Below are positions 1-11,220 of a DNA stretch of 64,000 nucleotides, piece by piece (position 1 is the first letter of the stretch; each line of letters opens with the position of its first letter). This DNA is from Tipula vernalis (lineage: Eukaryota > Arthropoda > Insecta > Diptera > Tipulidae). The stretch is from the NCBI GenBank assembly GCA_958295665.1, contig OY282558.1, positions 187,342,015 through 187,406,014 of the forward strand. Reading direction: 5' to 3'. Under the pieces are notes generated by a model. That model searched no databases. It saw only the letters and a list, made by a program, of their open reading frames with translations, and was not told where the DNA came from. Position numbers and translations under genes: made by a program.

Positions 1-552
1 GGTATTAGCGAATCGTCCATACTGACGATCAGGCTCACTTCCTCCTCTAAGCCCGAATCTATGCGTGTCTCTCCACTCGTACCATTTTGATCTATACCTT
101 TCTTGGTTCGTTTCATGACGACGCGATACCGGGTTTTAACCTGACGATAGGTGCATATGTCATCCCGAACTCTTTATTTAATTCGTCCGCCACGAACTGC
201 CACATACATTTTTTATTTCTAAATTTTTTCAGTGGTCCAATTTTCGTAAAGCAATCGGCATACACAGTTAACAAATATTTTGTCTGCCCCTCCGACCACC
301 TAATAGATTCTTCGGAAGCAGTAAGCTCTTCCTGTGGCGGAGCTTCTTCCGTTGCTTCATCATCGTATATAACCAAAGGCTCTTCGGGACCACTTGGCAT
401 TACTTGTGGCGAAGCTTCTCCCATTATTTCACCAGCAGTGTGGGAGTCAAACTGCTTTGCATTAAAATTGGTAATTTTTGCAGTGACTTCACCCTTTCTG
501 GTATAATATTGCTCCAGAACATCAGCGTAGTCCACCATTACAATTATGTCGT
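1..552 (-). CDS. Exon 2 of a Myb/SANT-like DNA-binding gene (frameshifted, runs off left edge)
   Basis: The exon begins after a TTTACAG acceptor (CAG at 553-555) and reads in frame with the upstream exon at 3489-3585: that exon leaves one base and this one supplies two. The visible protein has an acidic Glu/Pro-rich linker, then [17 protein letters not shown] and a Lys-rich helix, as in trihelix or Myb/SANT-like DNA-binding domains common in insect genomes. Around 143-149 the frame breaks: the first frame stops at 113, while the next frame stays open to position 1 and continues the expected third helix ([13 protein letters not shown]). So there is a one-base loss or two-base gain, either a real mutation or an assembly error. 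The role is probably sequence-specific DNA binding; whether it is a host gene or transposon-derived is not clear. The exon-intron join supports a once-functional gene. Confidence 0.65.
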
Positions 553-576
553 CTGTAAATTTTTAAAATTTCTAAA

Positions 577-1090
<514 letters not shown>

Positions 1091-1805
1091 TTTTTTTTTT
1101 TTTTTTGTTTTTAGAAATATAATTTTTAAAATTTGTTGTTTTAAGAAATATTTGGTAATTTTTTTTTTGTCAAATATAAATTAATTTTTTATAAATTTAT
1201 GTATTTTATTATATTTAATCTTTGGATATTCTATCGACAAAAATATTGCATTAATTGAGGTTGTTTATATTTTTCGTTCCTTTTAGTATTATCAAGTGAA
1301 AAAATATTTGTACATAATAGGTATTTTACCAAAACCAAGTCTTATTATATCAATATAAATGGAATATATATGTAGGTATACACATATGTATTACTTTTGT
1401 AGTATAACCCGCTCGTATATAATAACAAAAGGCGAAGGTTATTTTTTTCAAATATGCGTACCAAATGTAAATAGATTTTAAATAAGAAAAAGGAATTTTG
1501 TCATAAAATGTCATAAAAATTCTTTCATTTACCAACGATGTTATTTTCGAGAACATTATATAGTTTATTACTATTGTTTTAGAAAAAAAAAGTAAATAAT
1601 GAATCCTAATTATCGGTCGGCTTTCTTTCAATCTCACTATACGATGTATTTTTTTTCTCTACACGGCGAACACATAACAAACAAAGGGATGGAAAGATTT
1701 TTAAATGGTGGATCTACAAAAAAGAGTTTTATTGATGTTTTCCATTAATCCAATCATAAACTACAACATTATGTGTTTGGGTAAACCTTATATTCTATAT
1801 AATCC

Positions 1806-2363
1806 GCTCCTACGTGCGGCACGCAGTGCGACATGTTTGCTGATCCCGGCTCCTACGTCCCCCGAAGCTCAAATCTAAAGCCCCTCGGAGGGCTAAGCGG
1901 GGGGGAGCGCAGCGACCTTCCGCGTGCCCGTGAGAGTTACCGAAGCCGTTAGCCTCTACAATTCCAAGTTAAATTAGTCGATGTCATTTTTCTTCAATTT
2001 ATTTTCCTCAGAATAAAGAAAAAATAGTACGGGAAATTGTTATGCAAGATTTTATATTGCAATATTTTATAATTGCAACTTTTTGTAATTGCAATATGTT
2101 GTAATGCAAAATGTACATACCAAAGTCAGTTTTCCTATGTCCCTTATTTTAAGTTGATTTTTTATATGAGTAGGCATTTATCTACTTACATCAAGATGGT
2201 TCAGATTCAATTAATAAAAAACAAATTGTAATAATTACACAAATTTTATTTAAAATTATAATTCCGGAAGTTAGTTTTTCTTCTTGAGCTTTCCTTCTTT
2301 TTCTAGATATTTTTGTTATCTTTCTCTTGTCTTTTCTTTTTCTAGATATATTTGTCCATGATG
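1806..2363. other. Loop of the foldback element, with a GC-rich block
   Basis: This is the only part of the foldback element without an inverted partner. Its first 150 bp (about 1806-1960) are strikingly GC-rich, with runs such as GGCTAAGCGGGGGGGAGC, unlike anything nearby. The rest is AT-rich with ATTGCAA motifs (2041-2117) and TTTTCTAGATAT motifs (2290-2350). A ~75 bp piece around 2133-2208 recurs at 25615-25690. No open reading frame of interest. Confidence 0.6.
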
Positions 2364-3138
2364 CAAATAGGTATATAGAATAACCAAAACACATAATACA
2401 ACATTATTTATTTATGATTATGTTCATGGACACATCAATAAAACTTTTTTTTGTAGATCCACACTTAAAAAATCTTTACATCCCTTTTTTTATGTATTTA
2501 TCGTGTAGAGCAAAATAATGCATTTTCGTATAGTGAGGTTGAAAGAAAGCCGACCGATAATTAGGATTCTTTGTTCCAAAAGACAAATTCCGCCACTTAC
2601 TTTTTTTTTTCTAAAACAATAGCAATAAACTAGATAATGGTCTAGAAAATAACATCGTTCGAAAAGAATGAATATTATCATCAGTTTAAAGAACAGAAGT
2701 AAATTGTATTTTTATGACATTTTATGACAAAATTCCGTTTTCTTATTTAAAATCTATTTACATTTGGTACGCATATTAGAAAAAAACAACCTTCGCCTTT
2801 TGTTATTATATACGAGCGGGTTATACTACAAAAGTAATACATATGTGTATACTTACATATATATTCCATTTATATTGATATAATAAGACTTGGTTTTGGT
2901 AAAATACCTATTATGTACAAATATTTTTTCACTTGATAATTCCGAAAGGAACGCAAAATATAAACAACCTCAATTAATGCAATATTTTTGTCGATAGAAT
3001 ATTCAAAGATCAAATATAATAAAATACATAAATTCATAAGAAATTAATTTATATTTGACAAAAAAAAATAACCAAATATTCCTTAAAACAACAAATTTTA
3101 AAAATTATATTTCTAAAAACAAAACAAAAAAAAAAAAA

Positions 3139-3382
3139 TTCGGCCCTTCGACCCATTCGGCCCTTCGACCCATTCGGCCCTTCGACCTATTCGGCCCTTC
3201 GATATTCGGCCCTTTGACACTTTCGGCCCTTCGACACATTCGGCCCTTCGACATTCGGCCCTTCGACATTCGGCCCATCGACACATTCGGCCCTTCGACC
3301 CATTCGGCCCTTCGACATTCGGCCCTTCGACATTCGGCCCTTAGACATTCGGCCCTTTGAAATTCGGCCCTTCGTACCCATT

Positions 3383-3385
<3 letters not shown>
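3139..3385 (-). repeat. 15-bp minisatellite, right arm (inverted copy)
   Basis: About fourteen imperfect units of CATTCGGCCCTTCGAC, the reverse complement of the array at 907-1090. Copy number differs between arms, as expected for a tandem array evolving independently after the inverted duplication. Confidence 0.92.

Positions 3386-3474
<89 letters not shown>
3386..3474. repeat. (AT)n microsatellite, right tip of the foldback element
   Basis: About 90 bp of uninterrupted alternating AT, ending where the ATCACTTTTTACTCAC flank starts. That flank contains the splice donor of the host exon. Confidence 0.93.
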
Positions 3475-3477
<3 letters not shown>

Positions 3478-3488
3478 TTTTTACTCAC

Positions 3489-3585
3489 TTGTTTTATTTT
3501 CTAGGAAAGCCTCCCCATCTTTATGGATAATGCATTCATCTGCGTCTACTAAAATGTGGAAATCGGTTAATTGAACCACCTCCAT
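3489..3585 (-). CDS. Exon 1 of the Myb/SANT-like gene
   Basis: The ATG at 3583-3585 (minus strand) opens 32 codons plus one base, beginning [20 protein letters not shown], and ends at a good donor (ACAA|GTGAGTAA, with GT at 3487-3488). The phase matches the acceptor at 552, giving one reading frame across a ~2.9 kb intron that is almost entirely the foldback element. The product is described under exon 2. No promoter was identified upstream. The call rests on agreement of donor, acceptor and phase; a short exon alone would be weak. Confidence 0.6.
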
Positions 3586-3589
3586 ACCA

Positions 3590-4417
3590 AATTATTTGAT
3601 TAATGTAAAATGATAATAAAAAATCGAGACACAAAAACTCAATTAAATTAAAATAATTAAACACAAAATGATAATATAAATCGATCAAGACACAAAAAAC
3701 GCTATATTATTGAAAAGTTTTGTCAACTAAATTGACGTTTCTAGTTTTGTTGATGTTAGTAGCTGCGGATGTGAAATTCATGAAAAAGTCCGCATTTCGT
3801 AAAATTGATGCACATCGAAAAAACATTGACATTTTTTTGTGAAAAGAACACAGTTTTTGGATGTGCAGCAATTTTTTTGACGATTTTGGGTGAAAAGAAT
3901 TCAACATTAGTTTACTACGTATTCTGATTTTCGGAATAAATTTGTCAAAAGTCTATTAAATTAGTAAAAATTTTAAACAAACTGAAAATTATACTGTTAA
4001 TGTTTATTTATAGATAAATAAAATATTTTATTAATTTCCCTAAATAAAAGCATTAGGAGGCGAGTAGGAGGGCAGCAGAGACGCAACGATTTCAACAACA
4101 ACGTCAAGCAACACTACCTACAATTAGTACAAATTTTAGTACAAATTTGGGTGACCGCATGGGAACATGACATGACGATGGAACGAAATCTCGCCCCCCT
4201 CACAACCGCCGATGGAAAAAATGGTGGAGGGAATAATAATAATAGTTGTTTACTGCTTTTCAGAAAGAAGAGTTGGCGGCACCAGGAAATTTGTGTGTGT
4301 TGTCATCCATCTTAAAGTTTGGAGCAGTAGATGAACCTTAAATTGTATTGTCTTGTGCTAAATAAATTACTAAAAAAAAATATATTACTAACAAATTTAC
4401 TAACTAGCAACTACTTA
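3590..4417. other. Noncoding DNA upstream of the Myb/SANT-like gene
   Basis: AT-rich to about 4050, then a more balanced segment (about 4050-4330). That segment has one short open stretch rich in Gln, Arg and Thr (EASRRAAETQRFQQQRQATL) ending in TGA near 4167; it could be the end of an old exon but has no recognisable domain. No other feature is seen. Confidence 0.4.
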
Positions 4418-4705
4418 GGTGTCTGGAACCGGGTTGAATCTTTGTTGCTAACATTCCTTTCCCATCCTTTCGATCTTGTTATATGTAAAAAGGTGTCCGA
4501 CGGCGGCCTGGCCAGGGGCGTAGATCACAACTATTAAACTTATGTGGTTATCGATGTGGCGCCTTTCTTTACGGGGTGAAATATTGCTATGGTTGGCTTC
4601 ATGAAGAATGGTGTCGTGTTGTGTAACATGGGTGTATAGTGGTGTGGTATTCGCATTTATAATACGGGAGACTTGCTTTTAACGCTTGATCTTACATCGC
4701 AATCA
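4418..4705 (+). repeat. Dispersed repeat, copy 1 (non-LTR or SINE 3' end type)
   Basis: About 280 bp, closely similar to 53985-54310 in the same orientation. Shared blocks include AACATTCCTTTCCCATCC, GGCCTGGCCAGGGG, TTATCGATGTGGCGCC and AATACGGGAGACTTGCTT. It ends in a simple tail of (CAAT)n, typical of the 3' end of a LINE or SINE. No coding potential is kept. Confidence 0.75.
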
Positions 4706-4826
4706 ATCAATCAATTTCCATAAATAAAAAAAAAGCATTAAATTAAAACAATCACAAAATTTTTGTATTTATATGAATATATATACGATTTGTTTTCTTA
4801 TATTTAAAATTAACTGTAATTTCCAG

Positions 4827-5681
4827 GAGCACTTAAAATTTAAATACAACCCAACCAAAGCACAATTCGAAACTCTAATAGCCATAATGGCTAAAAATAA
4901 AGAATTCGCTAAGGGCTATGCGGGAACTAACCAAGTCAAAAAAATCAAATGCTCTTTGGGTAGAAATTAAGAGAGAGCTAAATTTTTTGGGCTAACCTTT
5001 GCGAAACATAAAAGGGTGGAAAATGGTGAGTTTCTTTATAATTAGATATTTATTTATTTAACATATAAACATTTTTCTAGGTTTGGGCTGGTCATAAGAA
5101 TTACATAAAAACCAAATTAATGACCAATAAATTAAGTATTTCGGGAACCGGTGGCGGGCCAAGCTAATTAATTCCTTTAACTCCAAGCGACGAACAGATT
5201 GTAGAGCTTCTTGAAATGGAGCTTACCTTAACTAGTGCCGCATGTGCCAAGTCGGTCCCAAATCGTTTGGCACTGCTCAGAAGGAGAGATCGACAACCTT
5301 TTCAGAAAATATAAGCGAACCAGTGGAACAATTAAATTTGCCATATGACCATGAAATTGAGGTCGAAATAGAGGAACGAATAGATGAAACTAGCATTGCA
5401 CCTGATGCTATTCCTCAGATGCCTAGAGGTAAAAAAGCCCAAAAGGAGCATATTTCTTGTCTGCTTGAAAACCAAATTCAAATGCAGTCGGAGTTCTATG
5501 AAAACACAAACTGAAATTTATGAAGCATCAAAAGGTCTCTTAGAGACATCTCGGAAGCAGAGAGACGAAAATGTAAATTACAGGACAAAAAACAAAATTT
5601 ACGAAAAATAAGTGTAAATATTCTAGAAAACCATTTAAAAAAGCAAGAAGAATATTTAAAATTGATCTTAGAGTAAATCGC
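4827..5681 (+). pseudogene. Zeste-type Myb (Myb_DNA-bind_5 family) pseudogene
   Basis: The first exon follows TTTCCAG (4820-4826) and reads EHLKFKYNPTKAQFETLIAI, the first helices of the Zeste/apontic-type Myb domain. After a frameshift near 4940 it continues ALWVEIKRELNFLG, with an in-frame TAA, and then a WKM donor at 5025. A 55-bp intron (5026-5080) joins to VWAGHKNYIKTKL and the family's SGTGGGPS and PLTPSDEQIVELL motifs, with another in-frame TAA between them. Two more frameshifts (near 5240 and 5500) lead into a Lys/Gln/Glu-rich coiled coil ending near 5681. It was probably a sequence-specific DNA-binding protein, either host or the accessory gene of a DNA transposon. It is clearly dead. 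Confidence 0.75.
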
Positions 5682-5806
5682 CGAGGTCAATAAAATGGTG
5701 ATAAGAAAAAAAAGTTAAAAAATTAAAATAAATTTTTCCAGTATGAAGTATACTTTAGGGTAATGTTTTTAATTTAAATTTTGTTTCTGTAGCTAATTGC
5801 AACAAT

Positions 5807-6393
5807 ATGCATGTTATTAATCTAACATATTCTCTTTCAATTGAAGGTTCGTTTGTCTTCAGTGTTATAAGTAAAGAGAAAGTATTACTGAATATATTTT
5901 CACTAAAAAACATCAAAACAATGGGAACTGACGGGTTGACTGCCAATGCCATAAAACACACAGCAAATAATATTGCGGGTGTGTTTGTCCGTATTTTTAA
6001 TCTTAGTGTCAAAACGGGAGTGTTCCCTGAGATCTTAAAAATGCCATATGTAATGCCTTTGTTTAAAAATGGGTCTAAATTATTCACTACAAATTATCGC
6101 CCAATTTGCTTGTTATCTGTTTTGTCGAAGCGGTTAGAAAAAATAATTAAAACGCGTATAATTTGTTATTTAGATATGATTAGTTTTCTGAATAAATCGC
6201 AATTTGGCTTCAGAAGGAAAAGAAGATACTTTACTAACCTTTATTACTTCCATATATGATTCTCTTAATCAGAATAAAGTAACAGGTGCAAAGTGTTTCA
6301 CACAACATACTTTTTAGTTGGTTGACGGGCTTTATTTATTGCTGGCTGGAATCGTTTGTAAAAAATCGTAGTCAAATGGTAAAAATTGGTAAC
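5807..6393 (+). pseudogene. LINE reverse transcriptase fragment (N-terminal fingers only)
   Basis: The open frame 5807-6259 carries MGTDGLTANAIKH, then LKMPYVMPLFKNGSK, NYRPICLLSVLSKRLEKII and FGFRRK, the ordered motifs of the fingers of a Jockey/CR1-group reverse transcriptase. A frameshift near 6215-6225 moves the continuation to another frame, and a last recognisable piece (FVKNRSQMVKIGNT) ends at about 6393. The palm motif with the catalytic FADD or YADD is absent. The fragment stops exactly where the pogo/Tigger terminus begins, suggesting that element inserted into it. Confidence 0.8.
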
Positions 6394-7310
6394 ACAGTGA
6401 AACTTCCTTAAGCCGACCACTTTGCGTACTGGAGAAAATTGGTCTTTTCAAGAGGTGGTCGCTTTAGAGAAAAACAACAAAAAATGCATAAATTTCATTT
6501 ACATATTAAAGTTTCATTTCACAGGATACAAATATATGTTTCTATTATCACATAAAAATAACAGTTGAATTGTTAAAAATCAATCAAATTGACTTTATGC
6601 TTTATGATTTCTATTTGTCAAATTCGTTGACACTCATAAAAATAGTCTAACAACTTTCTATTTCCTAAATTAGCCAGTTGTTTAAGACCCGCTAGTGGTT
6701 CCAAGCTCCCATTTATAGTTGTCGCTTCTATCTCTACAGTATCGGATTCTCCATCGATTTCCCCGCCGTTATTTGTTCCACAAACATTTTGACCCGCTAG
6801 TGATTCCAACCTCTTATTTATAATTGTCGGTTCTACCTCTACCTTCTGCGCCATTCATTGTTCCACAAACATTTTGATCCGCATTTAAAAGTTCGGCTTT
6901 CCAGTCATTGTTCTCCCAAATCGTCAGCAGTTTCCATTTTGGCGATTATAATACCGGTTATAATACCACTCAACTCCTAAGTTCGCCATGTTTATATTTT
7001 TAAAACATCTTGGCCGTTTTGACGAGTTGTTACCAGGGGCGTTTTTTTTTTGGCCAATGGCATTGACACACAACATTACGGTGATTCATTGCTTACATTT
7101 TTTGGAGCCATGCGCATTTCTTCCTTCCGCGACAACTGATTTAGTAGGCAGCGTTCTACAAAACTGACCGGTTTCGTCGAGATTATAAATGAAAACAATC
7201 GTAATAACCACTGATGAAATGAAGCAAACAAAATATAAAATTTGCATTCGGGCCTCTTGATGGAAAAGGCCTGTCCTATATTCTATAGTAAAACAAAGTA
7301 TATTAATCAT
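6394..7310 (-). pseudogene. pogo/Tigger-type DDE transposase remnant with 3' terminus
   Basis: On the minus strand 7086-7310 includes IYNLDETGQFCRTLPTKSVV, the first catalytic Asp region (YNxDETG) of pogo/Tigger (DDE_1) transposases. An in-frame TGA follows, then ITVMLCVNAIG, and further down KPRCFKNI and NLGVEWY-like pieces in shifted frames. The part with the second and third catalytic acids is missing. Another open frame at 6618-6854 may be the C-terminal tail. The sequence starting CAGTGAAACTTCCTTAAGCC at 6394 resembles the terminal inverted repeats of this group. No matching 5' terminus is seen; the element is truncated near 7310-7375. Confidence 0.75.
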
Positions 7311-7374
7311 GAAAATTTTGGATCTTGAGATTTATCTGTTTTGAGGTCCCCTTAGTCCGAAAAAGTGGGTTTCG

Positions 7375-7730
7375 AAATGGTTTCTGTCTGTCAGTCTGTG
7401 TCCCCTCTATAGCCCAGATGGTTTAATCAATCGAACTGAGATTTCAGATTTAAGCTTTATTGATAAATTGGTAGGTCCCAGTGAATTTTACTCCAAATCG
7501 GCTAACCGGAAGTGGCCACTCCCTTGGCCAGAAAATTTATTTTGCAAATATCTTAAAAAGTATAAGGTTTTCAAAAAAATACTTGATACAAAATGTTTCC
7601 AAAAATTAAAAACAAATAAAAATAAAAAATTTAAAAATTAAAAAAAAAATTAAATTTCTCAAAATTCTCTGTTCGTATATGAAAGTCGTGTGTTGGCCAC
7701 ACCTCCATTTTTTTTTTATCATAACTTGGT
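7375..7730 (+). repeat. Dispersed repeat family, copy 1
   Basis: Shares with 16990-17220 the blocks TAGCCCAGATGGTTTAA, CAATCGAACTGA, GGAAGTGGC, CAGAAAATTTATTTT and TTGGCCACAC, in the same order and orientation. Copy 2 lacks about 100 bp present here. It is probably the untranslated part of an old transposon. No reading frame. Confidence 0.7.
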
Positions 7731-8008
7731 AAATTTTTATGCCAACCGCTTTCGCGAATTTTTATCAAAACGTATCCTGTAACGTAAGCTTAAGGTCGAT
7801 GATGTTAAATCCAACCGACAACTGTAGCTTGGGGAAGCTTCTGGCCCCGAACTAAGTTAACAAAAATCAGATTGGTAACCGAAATCGTTCACTTTAGTTT
7901 CTAGAGACGCAAAATATTTACAAAAACTAAATACACGGAAAAAACTAGACTTGTCATCACGAAGAAAACGGATTTTATAGAAAGAAATAGTTATTTGTGT
8001 ATCAAGAG

Positions 8009-8099
8009 CGCAAAGTGCCAGTTTGTCACGCGAGAAAGGAAATTGCTGGCCGACGGGACGGAGGCCAGCAACCTTTCGAGCGTGACAAACAACTTTGCG
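8009..8099. promoter_or_regulatory. Long imperfect palindrome upstream of the tyrosine recombinase
   Basis: The outer stem is CGCAAAG/CTTTGCG. The inner stem is GTTTGTCACGC (8021-8031) with GCGTGACAAAC (8080-8090), then AAAGG/CCTTT and TTGCTGGCC/GGCCAGCAA around an 11-nt centre. The half-site TTTGTCAC reappears in the palindrome at 9630-9664 beyond the recombinase gene. Tyrosine recombinases bind inverted half-sites, so this is a candidate recombination or terminal site of the Crypton. That function is inferred only. Confidence 0.5.
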
Positions 8100-8347
8100 G
8101 ACGTGTTTCACACTTTATTTTTCCTACAATCATTTTAAAAAATATAATAAAAAGATAATTTTGTAGTAAAATTTACTATACTGACAATACGATTTTATTT
8201 TAGGACCGACATTTTGTTCAATCGAGTAGACAAAGATTTTTTTTATTTTTCATAAAGAAAAACAAAAATTTGGTTTGATGTTTTATACAAACATTAGTCT
8301 TTCTTAAAAATTGACAATTTATTTTTTGCAACAAAAAACTAAAAAAA

Positions 8348-9545
8348 ATGGATTTAAGTGACAGCGATCTCTCAAATACACCGCCGGACGTTGCTCTAGA
8401 AGCAAGAAATGTAATTTTGAATTTGCTTCCCGAAAAATCGAAGCATAAGTATGAAAAGCAATTCGAGCTGTTTTCGAATTGGTGTAACCAAAAGCACATA
8501 AAAAACATATCAGAAAATGTCCTTTTAGCATATTTTAGTGACAAAGCTAAGATTCTTAAAAGTTCTACTTTGTGGTCTATTTTTTCGATGTTGAGGGCCA
8601 CCTTTAATGGCAAAAAATGATCTAGATATTAAACAATTTAAAAAATTAATGGCTTTTTTGAAAAAAAAATCTGTAGGGTACAAAACAAAAAAATCAAAAA
8701 TTTTAGAAATGAACGAAATTTTCAAATTTTTATCCGAAGCGCCAGACGACCAATATTTGATGAAAAAGGTAATATACGATTGTTGTAATAATGTTTTGTA
8801 TAATTCTAAGAATATTTATTAATGATATTTGTTTTTATAGGTTGTACTTATTATAGGGATTGCGGGTGCATGCCGCCGTGATGAACTGGTAAAATTATCA
8901 GTTGACCACATTGAAGACCGTGATTCAATCATCATCTTTAAAATTCCCGATACCAAAACTCGAATTACACGAACATTTATTTTGAGTAACAATTTAGAAA
9001 ATAATCTAGATTTGCTTTCATATTACAGAAAATATGCTTCTTTACGTCCTCCAAATATGAACTCACTACGATTTTTCATCAAATATGCTAATGGGGTATG
9101 CTGTAAACAGGTGGTAGGTGTAAATTCTATTGGTAAAATACCTCAACATGTGGCAAAATACATTGGCTTACCTGATGTGGAAGCATATACAGGCCACTGT
9201 TTTCGCAGGTCATCTGCATCTTTACTAGTCAACGCCGGCGGTGATTTAATGAGCTTGAAAAGACATGGTGGGTGGAAATCTACGACGGTTGCAGAGGGTT
9301 ATATTGAGGATTCTCTCAACAATAAAATAAATTTGGGTAGAAAAATATTTGGTGATGCAACAAAAAATATACCGCAAACAGTAAATGAAAACCCTCTTGA
9401 GCATACTATTACGTCAGAGCGGGAAGTTTGTTTAACCACGGAAAACATTCATTCTATTTTATCACCAGAACTCAATCAACGCGGCATCAACATACAAAAC
9501 TGCACCAATTGTACCATTAATGTAAATTTCAATAATAATCAATAA
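8348..9545 (+). CDS. Crypton-type tyrosine recombinase (one intron, one frameshift)
   Basis: A likely transposon integrase that cuts and joins DNA through a tyrosine-DNA intermediate. The start ATG at 8348 follows a short AT-rich leader. The N-terminal part (8348-8612) looks like a SAM-like DNA-binding domain. A run of six A (about 8614-8620) shifts the frame by one; five would keep it open, so it may be a real mutation or a sequencing error. An intron of 72 bp (8769-8840, AAG|GTAATA to TTATAG) joins LMKK to VVLIIGIAGACRRDELVKLS. The catalytic set is visible: Arg in GACRRDEL, a Lys in the following beta region, His-x-x-Arg in YTGHCFRRSSA, His/Trp in LKRHGGWKS and Tyr in VAEGYIEDS. The C-terminal tail has Cys-rich INIQNCTNCTINV. 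This order and the intron fit insect Cryptons rather than DIRS elements, as no reverse transcriptase is nearby. Confidence 0.85.
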
Positions 9546-9629
9546 AAATAATTACATCATAATTATGTGAAATTTCGCTTTTCAATACTCTTCTTTTCAT
9601 ATGTTCAAATTTAGCGTGCGGTTTCAAGT

Positions 9630-9664
9630 TTTGTCACACGTCTCTAAGAGAAACGTGTGACAAA
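9630..9664. promoter_or_regulatory. Palindrome downstream of the tyrosine recombinase
   Basis: TTTGTCACACGT (9630-9641) and ACGTGTGACAAA (9653-9664) form a perfect 12-bp inverted repeat around an 11-nt centre. It shares TTTGTCAC with the upstream palindrome at 8021-8090. It could be the second recombination site of the Crypton, or a transcription-terminating hairpin. Confidence 0.5.
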
Positions 9665-9669
9665 GTAAT

Positions 9670-10830
9670 TTGTTTATTAACTATCAAAAAAACAGACACT
9701 TTGGGCTTTGAAAACAGAGAAAAAAAGCCTGCTTTTCACGGCGATTGTAGGAAAATGTACTTTCTCTTCGTTTAAAAGCTAATTTTCTTATTCCTTTCGA
9801 GTTTTTCTTCATATAAGATTTGTGTTTCTTGCACTGATACAAAATTTCTTGAGTTAAAATTTGTTGCATAATTGTAATATGAGATTTAGTTTCTTGCATC
9901 CATAACTGCTCAAAATTCTTGATTGAAAAAACAAAATCAACGAATGGAGAAAAATATGATTGTTTTATTTCCAATTTTTCTTGCAACAAGAAATCGACCC
10001 TTTTCTCAAACAATATTGTTGAATTTTCTTTTAATTGGTTATTTTAAAAATTAAAAATTTTCTTGATGAACTCAAAAGCAATTTCTTGATTCGAGAAACT
10101 ATTGAAATGTTAAAGATAAGATAGAATGTTTCTTAAAACGAAATGGAACCTTTTCTCAAAATATACAATACAATATTTTCCAATTTTCTTGAAACCTCTC
10201 ATTTTAAAAATACAACATTTTCTTGTAAATATATTGTACGTATAAGTAAATACTATATGTTTAATATGAAAATTTAAATTTATTTTATCACTAATTGTAT
10301 TTCATTTTTCATCATACCTCCCTATCTTATAAATTTATAAGCAAGAATAAAGTTTGATTCTGAACTTTATTCAATTTTGAATACATTTTTTTGAAATACA
10401 TATGCGATGTGTACTATATCAAATAATTTAGATTAGTAGATCAATTAATCAGATGGTACAACAAGAAAAGTTTCTTCCCTCTTCGAAACAACCAATTTTC
10501 TACATTACTCTTGAACTGAGAGAAAACATTCAATTGAAGAAACTTTTTCTTAATAAATTTTCTTAACAAGAAAACTATTATTTTACATCTCTCAGGACAA
10601 GAAAATATTTTCTTCGCTCAAACGATCTCATTAAAAAATCGCATTTTTCATTTGAATAAAAATTTCTCAATCTGAGAGAATATTTTTGATACAAGAAATT
10701 ATTTCATAATATGAAAAACTTATTTCTCATAACAAGAAAACAAAATATATCAATTGAAGAAGCTCTTTCTTGATACAAGAAAATAATAGTTAAATTGTTA
10801 TAATGGTATATCAAAAAGGAATCATTCTAT
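9670..10830. repeat. Degenerate TTTCTTG/CAAGAAA-rich block
   Basis: For more than 1 kb the short motifs TTTCTTG, CAAGAAA, GAGAAA and TTTTCTC recur every 15-40 bp on both strands, without a fixed period. A similar block lies at 18640-19150. The minus-strand open frame at 9684-10013 falls inside it and has no recognisable domain. Possibly the body or subterminal region of an old DNA element. Confidence 0.55.
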
Positions 10831-11220
10831 CGCGAACTTTCAACAGTGAAGAACGTAAAAAGTTTTGTCATTTTAATAGTGTGATTTTTTGAAAATATTT
10901 TTTCTCTTTTGTTTAAGTAAAAAAACTTAGATTTTTTAAACTGTCGTGTAAAGTGAAAAAAAAAGGATTTCTGGAAACATTTGAAAATGTAAGTGTTTTT
11001 ATTTCATTGTGTACAAAAAATTTTATTTACGTTTAATGTATCGGTAGGTAAAAGAGTGGTGGTAAGTGATGTTAATTTTTATACCTGAATTTTTATTAAT
11101 ATAATTTTTTATTTTTGTAACAACTAATTATTGCGGCACTTGTGAAAATATTTTATGTTTTCTTTAAGATTAAATACAATAAAATTTTTTTTTTGTGAGA
11201 TGTAATTTATTTTTTAATTT

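Noticed and set aside
9684..10013. 109-codon minus-strand frame near the Crypton
   Set aside because: It lies in the TTTCTTG-rich repeat block and has Lys/Gln/Ser bias explained by that repeat.
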